A stretch of DNA of 64,000 bases, from NCBI GenBank assembly GCA_028279885.1, contig JANQMX010000001.1:1-64000 (forward strand), read 5' to 3'. Under the pieces are notes generated by a model, which did not search any database, was not told the DNA's origin, and saw only the letters and a list, made by a program, of their open reading frames with translations. The stretch's first letter is position 1. Each line of letters begins with the position of its first letter. Below are positions 41,412 to 49,836 of the stretch, one piece after another. The translations under genes and the position numbers were made by a program. This stretch comes from Rhodovibrionaceae bacterium. GTDB lineage: Bacteria > Pseudomonadota > Alphaproteobacteria > Kiloniellales > DSM-21159.

Positions 41412-42096
41412 GTTTCCAAGCGCACAAGGAGCGGCGATCTCACCCGACCGCCGCACGCTGCTGGCCGGCCTAGGCGCCGGCACGGCCCTGGCCCTGACCG
41501 GCTGTGCAGACCTCAACATCCTGCCCGGCCAGCGGCAGGACCCGGACTTCTATCGCCTGACGCCGAAGAGCACCTTCGATCCCGGCCTGCCGACGGTGAC
41601 TTGGCAGCTGGTCGTGGAAACGCCCGTCGCCAACGCCGGCCTTAGCCAATTGCGCATCGCCCTGATGCAGAACCCGGTGCAGATCGAGTACTACGCCCGG
41701 GCCAACTGGACCGACCGGGTGCCGCAGATGCTGCAGACCCTGATGCTGGAGTCCTTCGACAACTCGGGCCATATCGTCTCGGTCGGTCGCGAACTGATCG
41801 GCCTGCGTGCCGACTTCCTGCTCAAGACCGAGGTGCGCGAGTTCCAGGCCGAGTACTTCCATCAGAACCCCCTGCCCCACGCCCACGTCGCCTTTGCGTC
41901 CCGCCTGGTTGCCATGCCGCGGCGCGAAATCGTCGGCAATCAGGGCTTCAGAGCCCTGGTCCCGGCCACGGCCGACCGCATGGACGAGATCATCAACGCC
42001 TTCGACGTGGCCCTGGGCCAGGTGCTCAAGGAGCTCGTCGGCTGGACGCTGAAGACCGGCCAGAAGGTGTACAGCGAGCGCCAGACCGGTGCCTGA
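41392..42096 (+). CDS. ABC-type transport auxiliary lipoprotein, PqiC-like
   Basis: 234 residues. The N-terminus is twin-arginine-like (SPDRRTLLAGLGAGTALALTGC) and ends in a lipobox LTGC, so Cys43 region is the likely lipidation site. DFYRLTPKSTF followed by LRIALMQNPVQIEYYARANWTDRVPQMLQTLMLESFDNSG matches the ABC_trans_aux/PqiC-type fold. It would be the outer-membrane-side partner of the MCE transporter, in place of MlaA/MlaC, neither of which is in the window. Confidence 0.87.
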   Translation: MKHHRIEFPSAQGAAISPDRRTLLAGLGAGTALALTGCADLNILPGQRQDPDFYRLTPKSTFDPGLPTVTWQLVVETPVANAGLSQLRIALMQNPVQIEYYARANWTDRVPQMLQTLMLESFDNSGHIVSVGRELIGLRADFLLKTEVREFQAEYFHQNPLPHAHVAFASRLVAMPRREIVGNQGFRALVPATADRMDEIINAFDVALGQVLKELVGWTLKTGQKVYSERQTGA

Positions 42097-42859
42097 GCCG
42101 GCGCCGGCGCACAAACAGGCTGGGCGGGCGTTTTTTCTGGCGATCGAGGGTTTGGACGGCGCCGGCAAGGGCACCCAGACCAAGGCCTTGGTGGCGCGGG
42201 CCGAGGCGGCCGGTCTCTCGGTCGCCAGCTTCGCCTTCCCGCGCTACGGCCAGTCCTTCTTCTCGCGCCTGATCACCGACTACCTCAACGGCCGCTACGG
42301 CCCCAAGGAAGCCAGCCATCCGCTGTTTCCGGCGCTGCTCTTCGCGGCAGAGCGCTTCGAGGAGGCGACCGCCCTACGCAAGCTGCTGGCCAAACACGAC
42401 TTGGTGGTCGTCGACCGCTACGCCGCCTCCAACATGGCCTATCAGACCGCGCGGCTGGCGCCCGAAGCCGCGCGCACCCTGGCCGAGGACATCGCCGAGA
42501 TCGAGTACGGCATCTTCGCCATTCCGCGGCCAGACCTCACCCTGCTGCTCGACCTCTCGCCGGCCGAGGCCCAGGACAACGTGCTGAAGAAGGCCGCCCG
42601 CGACTTCGTCGAGGGCGAGATGGACCAGCACGAGCGCGACGGCGACTTTCTCGGCGCCGTAAGGCAGGCCTACCTGCGCTTGGTGGAGGCCGCCGCTCAG
42701 TCGGAAGACGGCGCTCTCGCCAACCTCGGCCCCTGGCAGGTGATCGACTGCCGCGCCAAGGAGGGAGACGGGGCCGGCGGTCTGCGCCCGGTCGACGAGA
42801 TCACCGACGAAGCTTGGGCGGCCCTGTCGGCGCAGCTCGAGCGGCGCCAACAGTTGTGA
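42089..42859 (+). CDS. tmk: Thymidylate kinase
   Basis: 256 residues, dTMP kinase family. P-loop AIEGLDGAGKGTQTKALVARA near 19, the DR motif VVVDRYAASNMAYQTARL near 112, and LID-like region DFVEGEMDQHERDGDF near 175. It is longer than E. coli Tmk and of the divergent type with a C-terminal extension. It would phosphorylate dTMP to dTDP. GTG start 42089 overlaps the lipoprotein gene by 8 bp. The link to the lipid transporter is probably only transcriptional. Confidence 0.87.
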   Translation: MPEPAPAHKQAGRAFFLAIEGLDGAGKGTQTKALVARAEAAGLSVASFAFPRYGQSFFSRLITDYLNGRYGPKEASHPLFPALLFAAERFEEATALRKLLAKHDLVVVDRYAASNMAYQTARLAPEAARTLAEDIAEIEYGIFAIPRPDLTLLLDLSPAEAQDNVLKKAARDFVEGEMDQHERDGDFLGAVRQAYLRLVEAAAQSEDGALANLGPWQVIDCRAKEGDGAGGLRPVDEITDEAWAALSAQLERRQQL

Positions 42860-42874
42860 GCGGAGCAACGATCG

Positions 42875-43345
42875 ATGAGCCTTGTGCTGAACATCCTGTG
42901 GTTTGTTCTCGGCGGTCTGCTGTCCGGACTGCTCTGGTATCTCGCCGGGCTGATCATGGCCCTCACGATCGTCGGCCTGCCGTGGGCGCGCGCCTGCTTC
43001 ATGCTCGGCAATTTCACCTTCGCGCCCTTCGGCAGAGACGTGATCTCCCGCAAGGACCTGAGCGGTGAAGATGATATCGGAACCGGCCCCCTTGGCGTGA
43101 TCGGCAATGTCATCTGGTTTGTTCTGTTCGGCTGGGTCCTCGCGCTTTCGCACCTCTTCTGGGCAGTCGCGCTCGCCCTCACGATCATCGGCATCCCCTT
43201 CGCCATCCAGCACGTCAAGCTCGCCGGGGCGGCCTTGTTCCCGATCGGCAAGACGGTCGAGCCGAACGAGCTCGTGGCCTTGGCAAGACAAGAGAGTGCA
43301 TCGGACCGGTTGCAGAGTCTTCGCGGCAACAAGCCCGATGAGTAA
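42875..43345 (+). CDS. YccF-family inner membrane protein
   Basis: 156 residues. Two repeated hydrophobic blocks, each with the YccF sequence pattern: LNILWFVLGGLLSGLLWYLAGLIMALTIVGLPWARACF (4-41) and IGNVIWFVLFGWVLALSHLFWAVALALTIIGIPFAIQHVKLA (75-115), joined by the loop PFGRDVISRKD. A charged C-terminal tail follows. Function unknown. It follows tmk by 15 bp and ends 26 bp before the 3' end of a candidate minus-strand small RNA. Confidence 0.9.
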   Translation: MSLVLNILWFVLGGLLSGLLWYLAGLIMALTIVGLPWARACFMLGNFTFAPFGRDVISRKDLSGEDDIGTGPLGVIGNVIWFVLFGWVLALSHLFWAVALALTIIGIPFAIQHVKLAGAALFPIGKTVEPNELVALARQESASDRLQSLRGNKPDE

Positions 43346-43370
43346 CGGATCTCAACAGCAGGCGCAGTTC

Positions 43371-43409
43371 AAAAAAACAGGCGGCCAAGCCCCCCAAAGC
43401 CTGACCGCC
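43371..43409 (-). terminator. Intrinsic terminator, minus strand
   Basis: On the minus strand GGCGGTCAGGC (43409-43399) pairs with GCTTGGCCGCC (43390-43380), eleven pairs including two G-T, loop of eight. It is followed by TG and seven Ts (43377-43371). The plus-strand version has two mismatches and no T-run, so its direction is leftward. No annotated leftward gene ends here, which is why a small RNA is proposed. Confidence 0.75.
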
Positions 43410-43488
43410 CGGCACCTATACGGGTCTATCTCTGTGCTGCGTGCCCACCGCTGACGACGCCGTGATTGGCCGTGTGCCCGCAGGCTCA
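43371..43488 (-). ncRNA. Candidate sigma-54-dependent small RNA
   Basis: A predicted minus-strand transcript of about 118 nt. It starts about 12 bases after a sigma-54 -12 element (predicted +1 near 43488) and ends in an 11-bp stem with a T7 tract (43371-43409). The transcribed DNA has no ORF with a ribosome site. It is convergent with yccF. The 5' half could fold internally (GGCAC at 43441-43445 against GTGCC at 43411-43415). No known small RNA family was recognised from sequence, so the call rests on promoter and terminator signals. Confidence 0.55.
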
Positions 43489-43498
43489 GGAAAATAAT

Positions 43499-43514
43499 TG
43501 CAAAAACGGTGCCA
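43499..43514 (-). promoter_or_regulatory. Sigma-54 -24/-12 promoter
   Basis: Minus strand reads TGGCACCGTTTTTGCA: TGGCAC, one base, N4, TTGC, A. This matches TGGCACG-N4-TTGCW at every position except C for G after TGGCAC, with the exact spacing of GG (43513-43512) to GC (43501-43500). It is preceded by C, also matching the YTGGCAC consensus. Confidence 0.72.
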
Positions 43515-43533
43515 GCTTAAGGGTATCGTTACA

Positions 43534-43546
43534 TCTCAATGCTTTA
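43534..43546 (-). promoter_or_regulatory. Possible IHF site
   Basis: On the plus strand TCTCAATGCTTTA fits WATCAA-N4-TTR with one mismatch. It lies between the sigma-54 promoter and the two dyads, the usual place for an IHF-induced bend. Such a degenerate motif is weak evidence by itself. Confidence 0.35.
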
Positions 43547-43576
43547 GCGTAAAAGTCGCGGCAGCCAAAAACGCCG

Positions 43577-43597
43577 ACTGTAAAGTATACCGACAGT
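43577..43597. promoter_or_regulatory. Activator-type dyad 1 (about -99)
   Basis: A 21-bp imperfect palindrome with ends ACTGT and ACAGT; its inner part is CTGTAAAGTATACCGACAG. Its centre is about 99 bp upstream of the predicted minus-strand start. It is identical to dyad 2 at 19 of 21 positions. Confidence 0.65.
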
Positions 43598-43627
43598 TTT
43601 TGGCGGATTCCGGAGATTTCCCGAAAA

Positions 43628-43648
43628 ACTGTAAAGTTTTCCGACAGT
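43628..43648. promoter_or_regulatory. Activator-type dyad 2 (about -150)
   Basis: Second copy, inner part CTGTAAAGTTTTCCGACAG, ends ACTGT/ACAGT. The centre lies 51 bp from dyad 1, close to five helical turns, so two NtrC-family dimers could bind on one face. The flanking bases also match in part (AAAA before both). Confidence 0.65.
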
Positions 43649-43897
43649 CCCGATGCGGCATCACCCCCCGCTTCCGCCCTGCCAGCGGCGGTGCTATCGT
43701 GCGTGACGCGTATGCGACGGCCCCGTTGCTCAGCTGATTGCTGCGGCAGAGTCCTCGTCTCCCGATCGCACGGTCGAACTCTTCCGTGCGCGGCAGCGTA
43801 CATTTTAAGTTGCTGTTGTCATTGCCGTACTAAAAACACTACGTCTCTTGATGACAGGGAACCATTCTGACGGAGCGCTTTTGCGACAAGGTCAAGC
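43649..43897. other. Intergenic stretch, low coding signal
   Basis: Between the dyads and the 81-codon ORF. Base composition is more AT-rich than the surroundings, notably 43801-43870. No tRNA, no A/B repeat and no clear sigma-70 promoter were seen; TTGTCA (43816) with CTACGT 17 bp later is too weak to call. It may hold the promoter for the methyltransferase cassette. Confidence 0.4.
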
Positions 43898-44143
43898 ATG
43901 GGCGCGAAGAGCACATCTAACGATATGGTCGAAGGGCCGAATGCAGGGATTGGCGCCTGCTACTCCACGGAGGGCGGTCGCCAGGCTGGCGTGGCCCGCT
44001 TGACCAATGGCTCCGGCATCGCCCCCACGGCTTGCGGGGGTATGCCAAGCTGGCGGTTCGCCGCTCCTGGCGAGAAGCAGAGTGGGTTTTATCTCACCAA
44101 GGAAGACCCTAGCTCTTTCTTTGAAACCTTCGAGACGAGTTAG
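43898..44143 (+). CDS. Possible small protein upstream of methyltransferase
   Basis: 81 codons, ATG with AAGG nine bases upstream. The product is Gly/Ser/Thr-rich without recognisable domain, signal peptide or membrane segment (ends KEDPSSFFETFETS). It ends 5 bp before the methyltransferase ATG, which would allow translational coupling; that spacing is the main support. It could equally be untranslated leader. Two short GC-rich internal stretches look non-coding. Confidence 0.35.
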   Translation: MGAKSTSNDMVEGPNAGIGACYSTEGGRQAGVARLTNGSGIAPTACGGMPSWRFAAPGEKQSGFYLTKEDPSSFFETFETS

Positions 44144-44148
44144 ACTCT

Positions 44149-44961
44149 ATGGATGCTTCGCTCACAGAACGACAGCAACGGGAAAAGGAGTTCCACCGTC
44201 AACGCGCCCAAGATCACAAGCATCGGGCAGCGCAAGCCGTGGCCTTGGATGTTGTTTCCAGCCCGGACCGGAGATGGTGGAACGCCTACTGGTCAACCTA
44301 TGACATGCTGCGGAAGCTGGATCTGGCCGGTAAGAAGGTTCTGGTGTCCGGATGCGGATTCGGCGAAGACGCGATCCGGGTCGCGAGCCTCGGGGCTGAG
44401 GTCTATGGCTTCGACATTTCCCCTGACAGCGTCGAGATTTGTCGGGAACGGGCGCAGAGGTTTGATTGCCGGAACGTTCACTTCGACGTGATGCCCAGCG
44501 AAAAGATGACGTACGAGGACAACTTTTTCGACGTCGTCCTTTGTATAGATATCCTTCATCACGTGGACATACCGAAAACGCTGTCGGAGTTTCAGCGCGT
44601 TCTCAAGCCCGGGGGACGGATCGTCGGCGATGAACTCTACACCCACGGCTTGATCGAACGGAATTTCAGACGCAACGCTCTGGTCGAGAAAGTTCTCTAT
44701 CCGCTTATGGCGAAATACATTTACGGCTCGGAAACCCCCTACATTACCGAGGACGAGCACAAGATCGACGATAAGGAATTTGCTCTCGTACAGCAGCTCG
44801 TGACCCTTCAAGAGGTAAAGTACTTCAACGTGTTCGTTGGGCGCATCGTTCCCGATAGGAGCATCTCTATCTCCAAGATCGATCGAGCGCTCTTGAGCTG
44901 CCTCGGCAGTACTGGCAGGTTTCTGTGCGGTCGGATCGTGTTCGACGGCACTGTCAACTGA
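44149..44961 (+). CDS. Class I SAM-dependent methyltransferase
   Basis: 270 residues. Methyltransf_11-type Rossmann fold: motif I VLVSGCGFGEDAIRVASLGAEVYGFDISPDS near residues 65-95 (GCGFGE binds SAM, Asp of GFDIS binds the ribose), motif post-I SEKMTYEDNFFDVVLCIDILHHVDIP near 118-142, and VLKPGGRIVGDELY near 155. The substrate is unknown. Codon usage and GC are lower than in neighbours. The gene is unlinked functionally to them and lies 45 bp before a tRNA gene, which suggests horizontal acquisition. There is no strong ribosome site. Confidence 0.85.
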   Translation: MDASLTERQQREKEFHRQRAQDHKHRAAQAVALDVVSSPDRRWWNAYWSTYDMLRKLDLAGKKVLVSGCGFGEDAIRVASLGAEVYGFDISPDSVEICRERAQRFDCRNVHFDVMPSEKMTYEDNFFDVVLCIDILHHVDIPKTLSEFQRVLKPGGRIVGDELYTHGLIERNFRRNALVEKVLYPLMAKYIYGSETPYITEDEHKIDDKEFALVQQLVTLQEVKYFNVFVGRIVPDRSISISKIDRALLSCLGSTGRFLCGRIVFDGTVN

Positions 44962-45006
44962 CAACGCGCCCCACTTGGGCAATCCACATGCTTCACGCGA
45001 TGGACT

Positions 45007-45083
45007 GGCCCCGTAGCTCAGCTGGATAGAGCGGCAGATTCCTAATCTGTAGGTCGCAGGTTCGAATCCTGCCGGGGTCACCA
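45007..45083 (+). tRNA. tRNA-Arg (anticodon CCT)
   Basis: 77 nt with encoded CCA. Acceptor GGCCCCG pairs with CGGGGTC (one G-T) followed by discriminator A and CCA. D-arm is GCTCAGCTGGATAGAGC. Anticodon arm is GCAGA-TTCCTAA-TCTGT with CCT at 34-36, reading AGG. TTCGAATC is the T-loop within CGCAGGTTCGAATCCTGCC. All four arms close, so it should be functional. Confidence 0.95.
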
Positions 45084-45112
45084 GCCTTCGCTCGCGAAGT
45101 GAGCGAAGGCTG
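45082..45112 (+). terminator. Strong hairpin directly after tRNA-Arg
   Basis: CAGCCTTCGCTC (45082-45093) pairs perfectly with GAGCGAAGGCTG (45101-45112) over a 7-nt loop. The left arm starts inside the encoded CCA. With no T-run it could be a Rho-independent-like stop or a processing signal for the tRNA 3' end. Confidence 0.5.
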
Positions 45113-45281
45113 CCGCGCCGAAGCCCAAAGGGCGAAGGCGGGCTCTTTCGTCCGCGAGCTACGGCTCGGCAGGCCATACCCTTCGCAGCTTATCGAGCGA
45201 AGCGAGGTTAGCGAGAAGGCTGTCGCGCCGGAGCTTCGAAGAAGCGGAGGCGGACCTGTGGCTGCTTCGGCTCGGCAGGCC
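45103..45281. repeat. Diverged tandem repeat downstream of tRNA-Arg
   Basis: Two copies, 45103-45175 and 45211-45281, share GCGA(GA)AGGCTGYCGCGCCG near the start, GAAGGCGGGC/GGAGGCGGAC in the middle and CGGCTCGGCAGGCC at the end. It is unlike the A/B palindromes. The remainder of the gap (45282-45565) holds the sensor kinase upstream region with two TTAA-N7-TTCA motifs. Confidence 0.6.
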
Positions 45282-45339
45282 GCGGCACGCAGATCCCCCG
45301 GCATCTCCCCCATACCCGGCAATTTTTGCCCATTTTCGG

Positions 45340-45373
45340 TTAAGACTCCCTTCACCCTTAACCCTTTCTTCAT
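45340..45373. promoter_or_regulatory. Tandem TTAA-N7-TTCA motifs (CtrA-like)
   Basis: TTAA-GACTCCC-TTCAC (45340-45355) and TTAA-CCCTTTC-TTCAT (45358-45373) are 18 bp apart. The alphaproteobacterial CtrA site is TTAA-N7-TTAA(C), so each has one mismatch. They lie about 200 bp upstream of the sensor kinase start. Confidence 0.35.
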
Positions 45374-45565
45374 TTTGCTTAGCGACAAATCGGCCCTGGG
45401 TCGGGGAAACTCATGAAGGTTCGCTGAGGTGCGCAACAAGCGAGCCGGCAAAGAAGCGCCAGGATTGGCGGCTCTGGAGCGGTAAGAGGGGCACGGTCTG
45501 GGCAGCAATCCACAGGGCAGGCGCAGTGACGACGAGCGGGTTCCTTAGCGGGCCCGGAGAGACCG

Positions 45566-47404
<1,839 letters not shown>

Positions 47405-47951
47405 CCGCACCACAAGTCGTCACCCCGGCTGCCAAAAGCACCGACCGTGCCTACTGCTGGATCCTCGCGTCTCGACACTGCGTGTCTCGCGCAAGGATGA
47501 CGTTCTGAAGGGTTGTAGACAGCGCGCCGTGTCTTGCGGGCTGGAGACACAAGGCGTGCAAGCGCCACACACCAACTGTCACCCTTGGGTGGGCCGAAAG
47601 GCCCATCCCGAGGGTCCACGGGAGAGTTCCGCGCGGGCTGATGAGTGGATGCTCGGGACAGGGCCATTCGGCCCTGCCCAAGCATGACAAGGGTGAGGTA
47701 GGCGCCGCCCCAGCCGGTACCTCTGGACGTTAAGCCGCGCGCACGGTGCCGCACCACAAATCGTCACCCCGGAGGAGCCTCGCGAGAGGCGACATCCGGG
47801 GTCCATATGAGATGTTCGCGCGGGCTGACGAATGGTTCCCGGCTCGCGGGCTTCGCCCTTGGCCGGGATGACATTTTCGGCGTAGTCGCGGAGCGGGAAG
47901 TGACACGGAACAGCGCAGCGCAGGCGCCGCCCCAGCCGGTACCTCTGGACG
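47405..47951. repeat. Palindromic repeats and a 50-bp duplication
   Basis: Between convergent kinase and chemoreceptor genes. Elements: B-A composite 47418-47502, B-B element 47577-47689 (same class as 63202-63333), A-A element 47762-47873. A 50-bp direct repeat, AGGCGCCGCCCCAGCCGG... (47700-47749 and 47922-47971), brackets the A-A element, and its second copy contains the last 20 bp of the chemoreceptor gene. No coding sequence was seen. Confidence 0.8.
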
Positions 47952-49649
47952 TTAAGCCGCGCGCACGGTGCTGAGGAAGCGCTCGATCTCGCGGCGCAGC
48001 ACGTCGGACTGCTGGGAAAGCCCGGTCGCGGACTGCAGGACCTGGCCCGAGGCGCCGCCGGTCTCCGACGCCACCTCGGCAACGCCGACCAGGTTCTGCG
48101 AGACCTCGCTGACGCCGGCGGAGGCTTCCTGCACGTTCTGCGCAATCTCCTGCGTCGCCACGGTCTGCTCTTCGACGGCGGCGGCAATGGAGCCGGCCAC
48201 TTCGTCGACCTTGGCGATGATCTCGCCAATCGCTCGGATGGCGTCGCACGCCCCCGTGGTCGCCTGCTGAATGCCGTGGATCTGCTGCGAGATGTCTTCC
48301 GTCGCCTTGGCGGTCTGGTTGGCCAGGTTCTTCACCTCGGAGGCCACGACGGCGAAGCCCTTGCCCGCCTCGCCGGCCCGCGCCGCCTCGATGGTGGCAT
48401 TGAGCGCCAAGAGGTTGGTCTGCTCGGCGATGTCAGAGATCAGGCTGATGACCTCGTTGATACGCGAAGCCGCTTCGACCAGGCCTTCGACCTCCACATT
48501 GGTGCGCTGGGCGCTGTCGGCCGCTTCCCTGGTCATCGCCGTGGACTGGGTCACCTGACGGCTGATTTCCTGGATGGCGCAGGACAGCTCCTCGGCGGCG
48601 GCCGCCAAGGCCTGCACGTTGTGAGAGGCATGGTCCGAGGCCGAGGACGCGGCGGCGGACTGCGACTCGTTGCGCTTGGCCATCTGCGACATGGATTCGG
48701 CCGTGGAGTTCAACTCGCCTGCCGCAGAAGAGACCGAGTCGACGACGCCCTCGACACTGGCCTGGAAGCCGTCGGCCAAGTCCAGCATGGCCTGGCGCTT
48801 CTCGGCCTTGGCCCGGGCATCCGCCTCTTCCTGCTCCTTCTCCAGCCGCAGACGCTCATGGGCGTTGGTCTTGAAGACGTCGACGGCCGCCGCCATGGCG
48901 CCGAGCTCGTCGCCCCGATCGCGGGCCGGAATGTCCACGTCGAGATCGCCGTCGGCCAGCTGTCGCATGCAGTCGGTCATCGACTGCACCGGCTTGGTGA
49001 TGCTGCGTGCGACCACCACCGACAAGGCGATCATGCCGATGAAGACCAGGCCCACGATGGCGCCGATGGACTGCGCGCGCTGCCAGAAGATGGCGTTGAG
49101 ATCGTCGATGTAGATGCCGGTGCCGATCACCCAGCCCCAGGGCGCGAAGCCGGCAACGTAGGACTCTTTCTCGATCGGCTCCTCGAAGCCCGGCTTGGGC
49201 CAGAGATAGGGAACGAAGCCGGCGCCCTGGGCCCGCACCAGGGTATTGAGAGCTTCGAAAAAGCGGAAGCCGGAGGGATCTTCCAGCGCGCTCAGATCCT
49301 TGCCGATCAGCTCGGGCTTGATGGGGTGCATGATCATGACGTTCTGCATGTCATTGACCCAGAGATAGTCGGAGTCGCCGTAGCGCATGCCCTGGATGGC
49401 ATCCAGGGTGGCGCGCTGCGCCTCTTCTTCGCTCATCTCGCCGGCTTGGGCGCGGTCGTAATAGCCCTGAGCCACGCCGCTGGCGCTTTCGACCAGCGCA
49501 CGCAGCATTTCGCGCTTCTGCACGACGAGGTCATGGCGCATGTCGGTGAGAAGGTAGGCCGATATCAGCACCAAGCTGACGGCCGAGAGGGCAACGAGAC
49601 TGAGGATGCGGTGCGACAGTTTGATGCGCGCGCTGAGACCGGAGAGCAT
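47952..49649 (-). CDS. Methyl-accepting chemotaxis protein
   Basis: 565 residues. TM1 at 15-35, a periplasmic single-Cache (sCache_2) domain at about 40-185 (YDRAQAGEMSEEEAQ, YLWVNDMQNVMIMHPIKPELIGKDLS, WGWVIGTGIYIDDL), TM2 near 190-212, HAMP, then the cytoplasmic signalling tip EQTNLLALNATIEAARAGEAGKGFAVVASEVKNLANQT near 415. The tip is highly conserved and sends the signal to CheA/CheW. There is no CheR-docking pentapeptide at the C-terminus (FLSTVRAA). Ligands of sCache_2 domains are often small carboxylates, but the ligand here is unknown. Confidence 0.94.
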   Translation of the reverse strand: MLSGLSARIKLSHRILSLVALSAVSLVLISAYLLTDMRHDLVVQKREMLRALVESASGVAQGYYDRAQAGEMSEEEAQRATLDAIQGMRYGDSDYLWVNDMQNVMIMHPIKPELIGKDLSALEDPSGFRFFEALNTLVRAQGAGFVPYLWPKPGFEEPIEKESYVAGFAPWGWVIGTGIYIDDLNAIFWQRAQSIGAIVGLVFIGMIALSVVVARSITKPVQSMTDCMRQLADGDLDVDIPARDRGDELGAMAAAVDVFKTNAHERLRLEKEQEEADARAKAEKRQAMLDLADGFQASVEGVVDSVSSAAGELNSTAESMSQMAKRNESQSAAASSASDHASHNVQALAAAAEELSCAIQEISRQVTQSTAMTREAADSAQRTNVEVEGLVEAASRINEVISLISDIAEQTNLLALNATIEAARAGEAGKGFAVVASEVKNLANQTAKATEDISQQIHGIQQATTGACDAIRAIGEIIAKVDEVAGSIAAAVEEQTVATQEIAQNVQEASAGVSEVSQNLVGVAEVASETGGASGQVLQSATGLSQQSDVLRREIERFLSTVRAA

Positions 49650-49771
49650 CGCAGTAAACCCTTATGATTCACAATGTTATCGAAGCGCCAGAATAGGGCC
49701 TCGGCTTAAAAAGACGCTTAATGGCTTATTTTATCCACTTTAAGTAATGGATCTGTAAGCTCTTACCCGTT

Positions 49772-49797
49772 GGCGTTCGGTGTCGTGACCGAACGCC
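49772..49797. terminator. Hairpin, 10-bp perfect stem
   Basis: GGCGTTCGGT-GTCGTG-ACCGAACGCC, six-base loop, perfect stem. It lies downstream of the serine protease gene (minus strand) and 125 bp upstream of the chemoreceptor start. It is the distal of two tandem hairpins and lacks a T-run. Confidence 0.55.
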
Positions 49798-49802
49798 ATA
49801 CG

Positions 49803-49831
49803 GGCCGCGATGAGGCCTGCTCATCGCGGCC
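49803..49831. terminator. Hairpin, 12-bp perfect stem
   Basis: GGCCGCGATGAG-GCCTG-CTCATCGCGGCC, beginning 6 bp after the protease stop codon and 5 bp from the next hairpin. The tandem pair is probably the end of the protease/pip transcript. Confidence 0.6.
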
Positions 49832-49836
49832 TGGGC

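Noticed and set aside
43486-43803. 105-codon minus-strand ORF around the dyads
   Set aside because: It runs through the sigma-54 promoter and both dyads, starts with no ribosome site, and has no recognisable protein features.
43898-44100. Sigma-54 promoter on the plus strand for the methyltransferase
   Set aside because: TGGC-containing stretches at 44003 and 44052 lack the TTGC element at the right distance.
49690-49745. CtrA site upstream of the chemoreceptor (TTAA...TTAA)
   Set aside because: Spacing between TTAA halves is 8, not 7, and the flanks do not match; no confident call.
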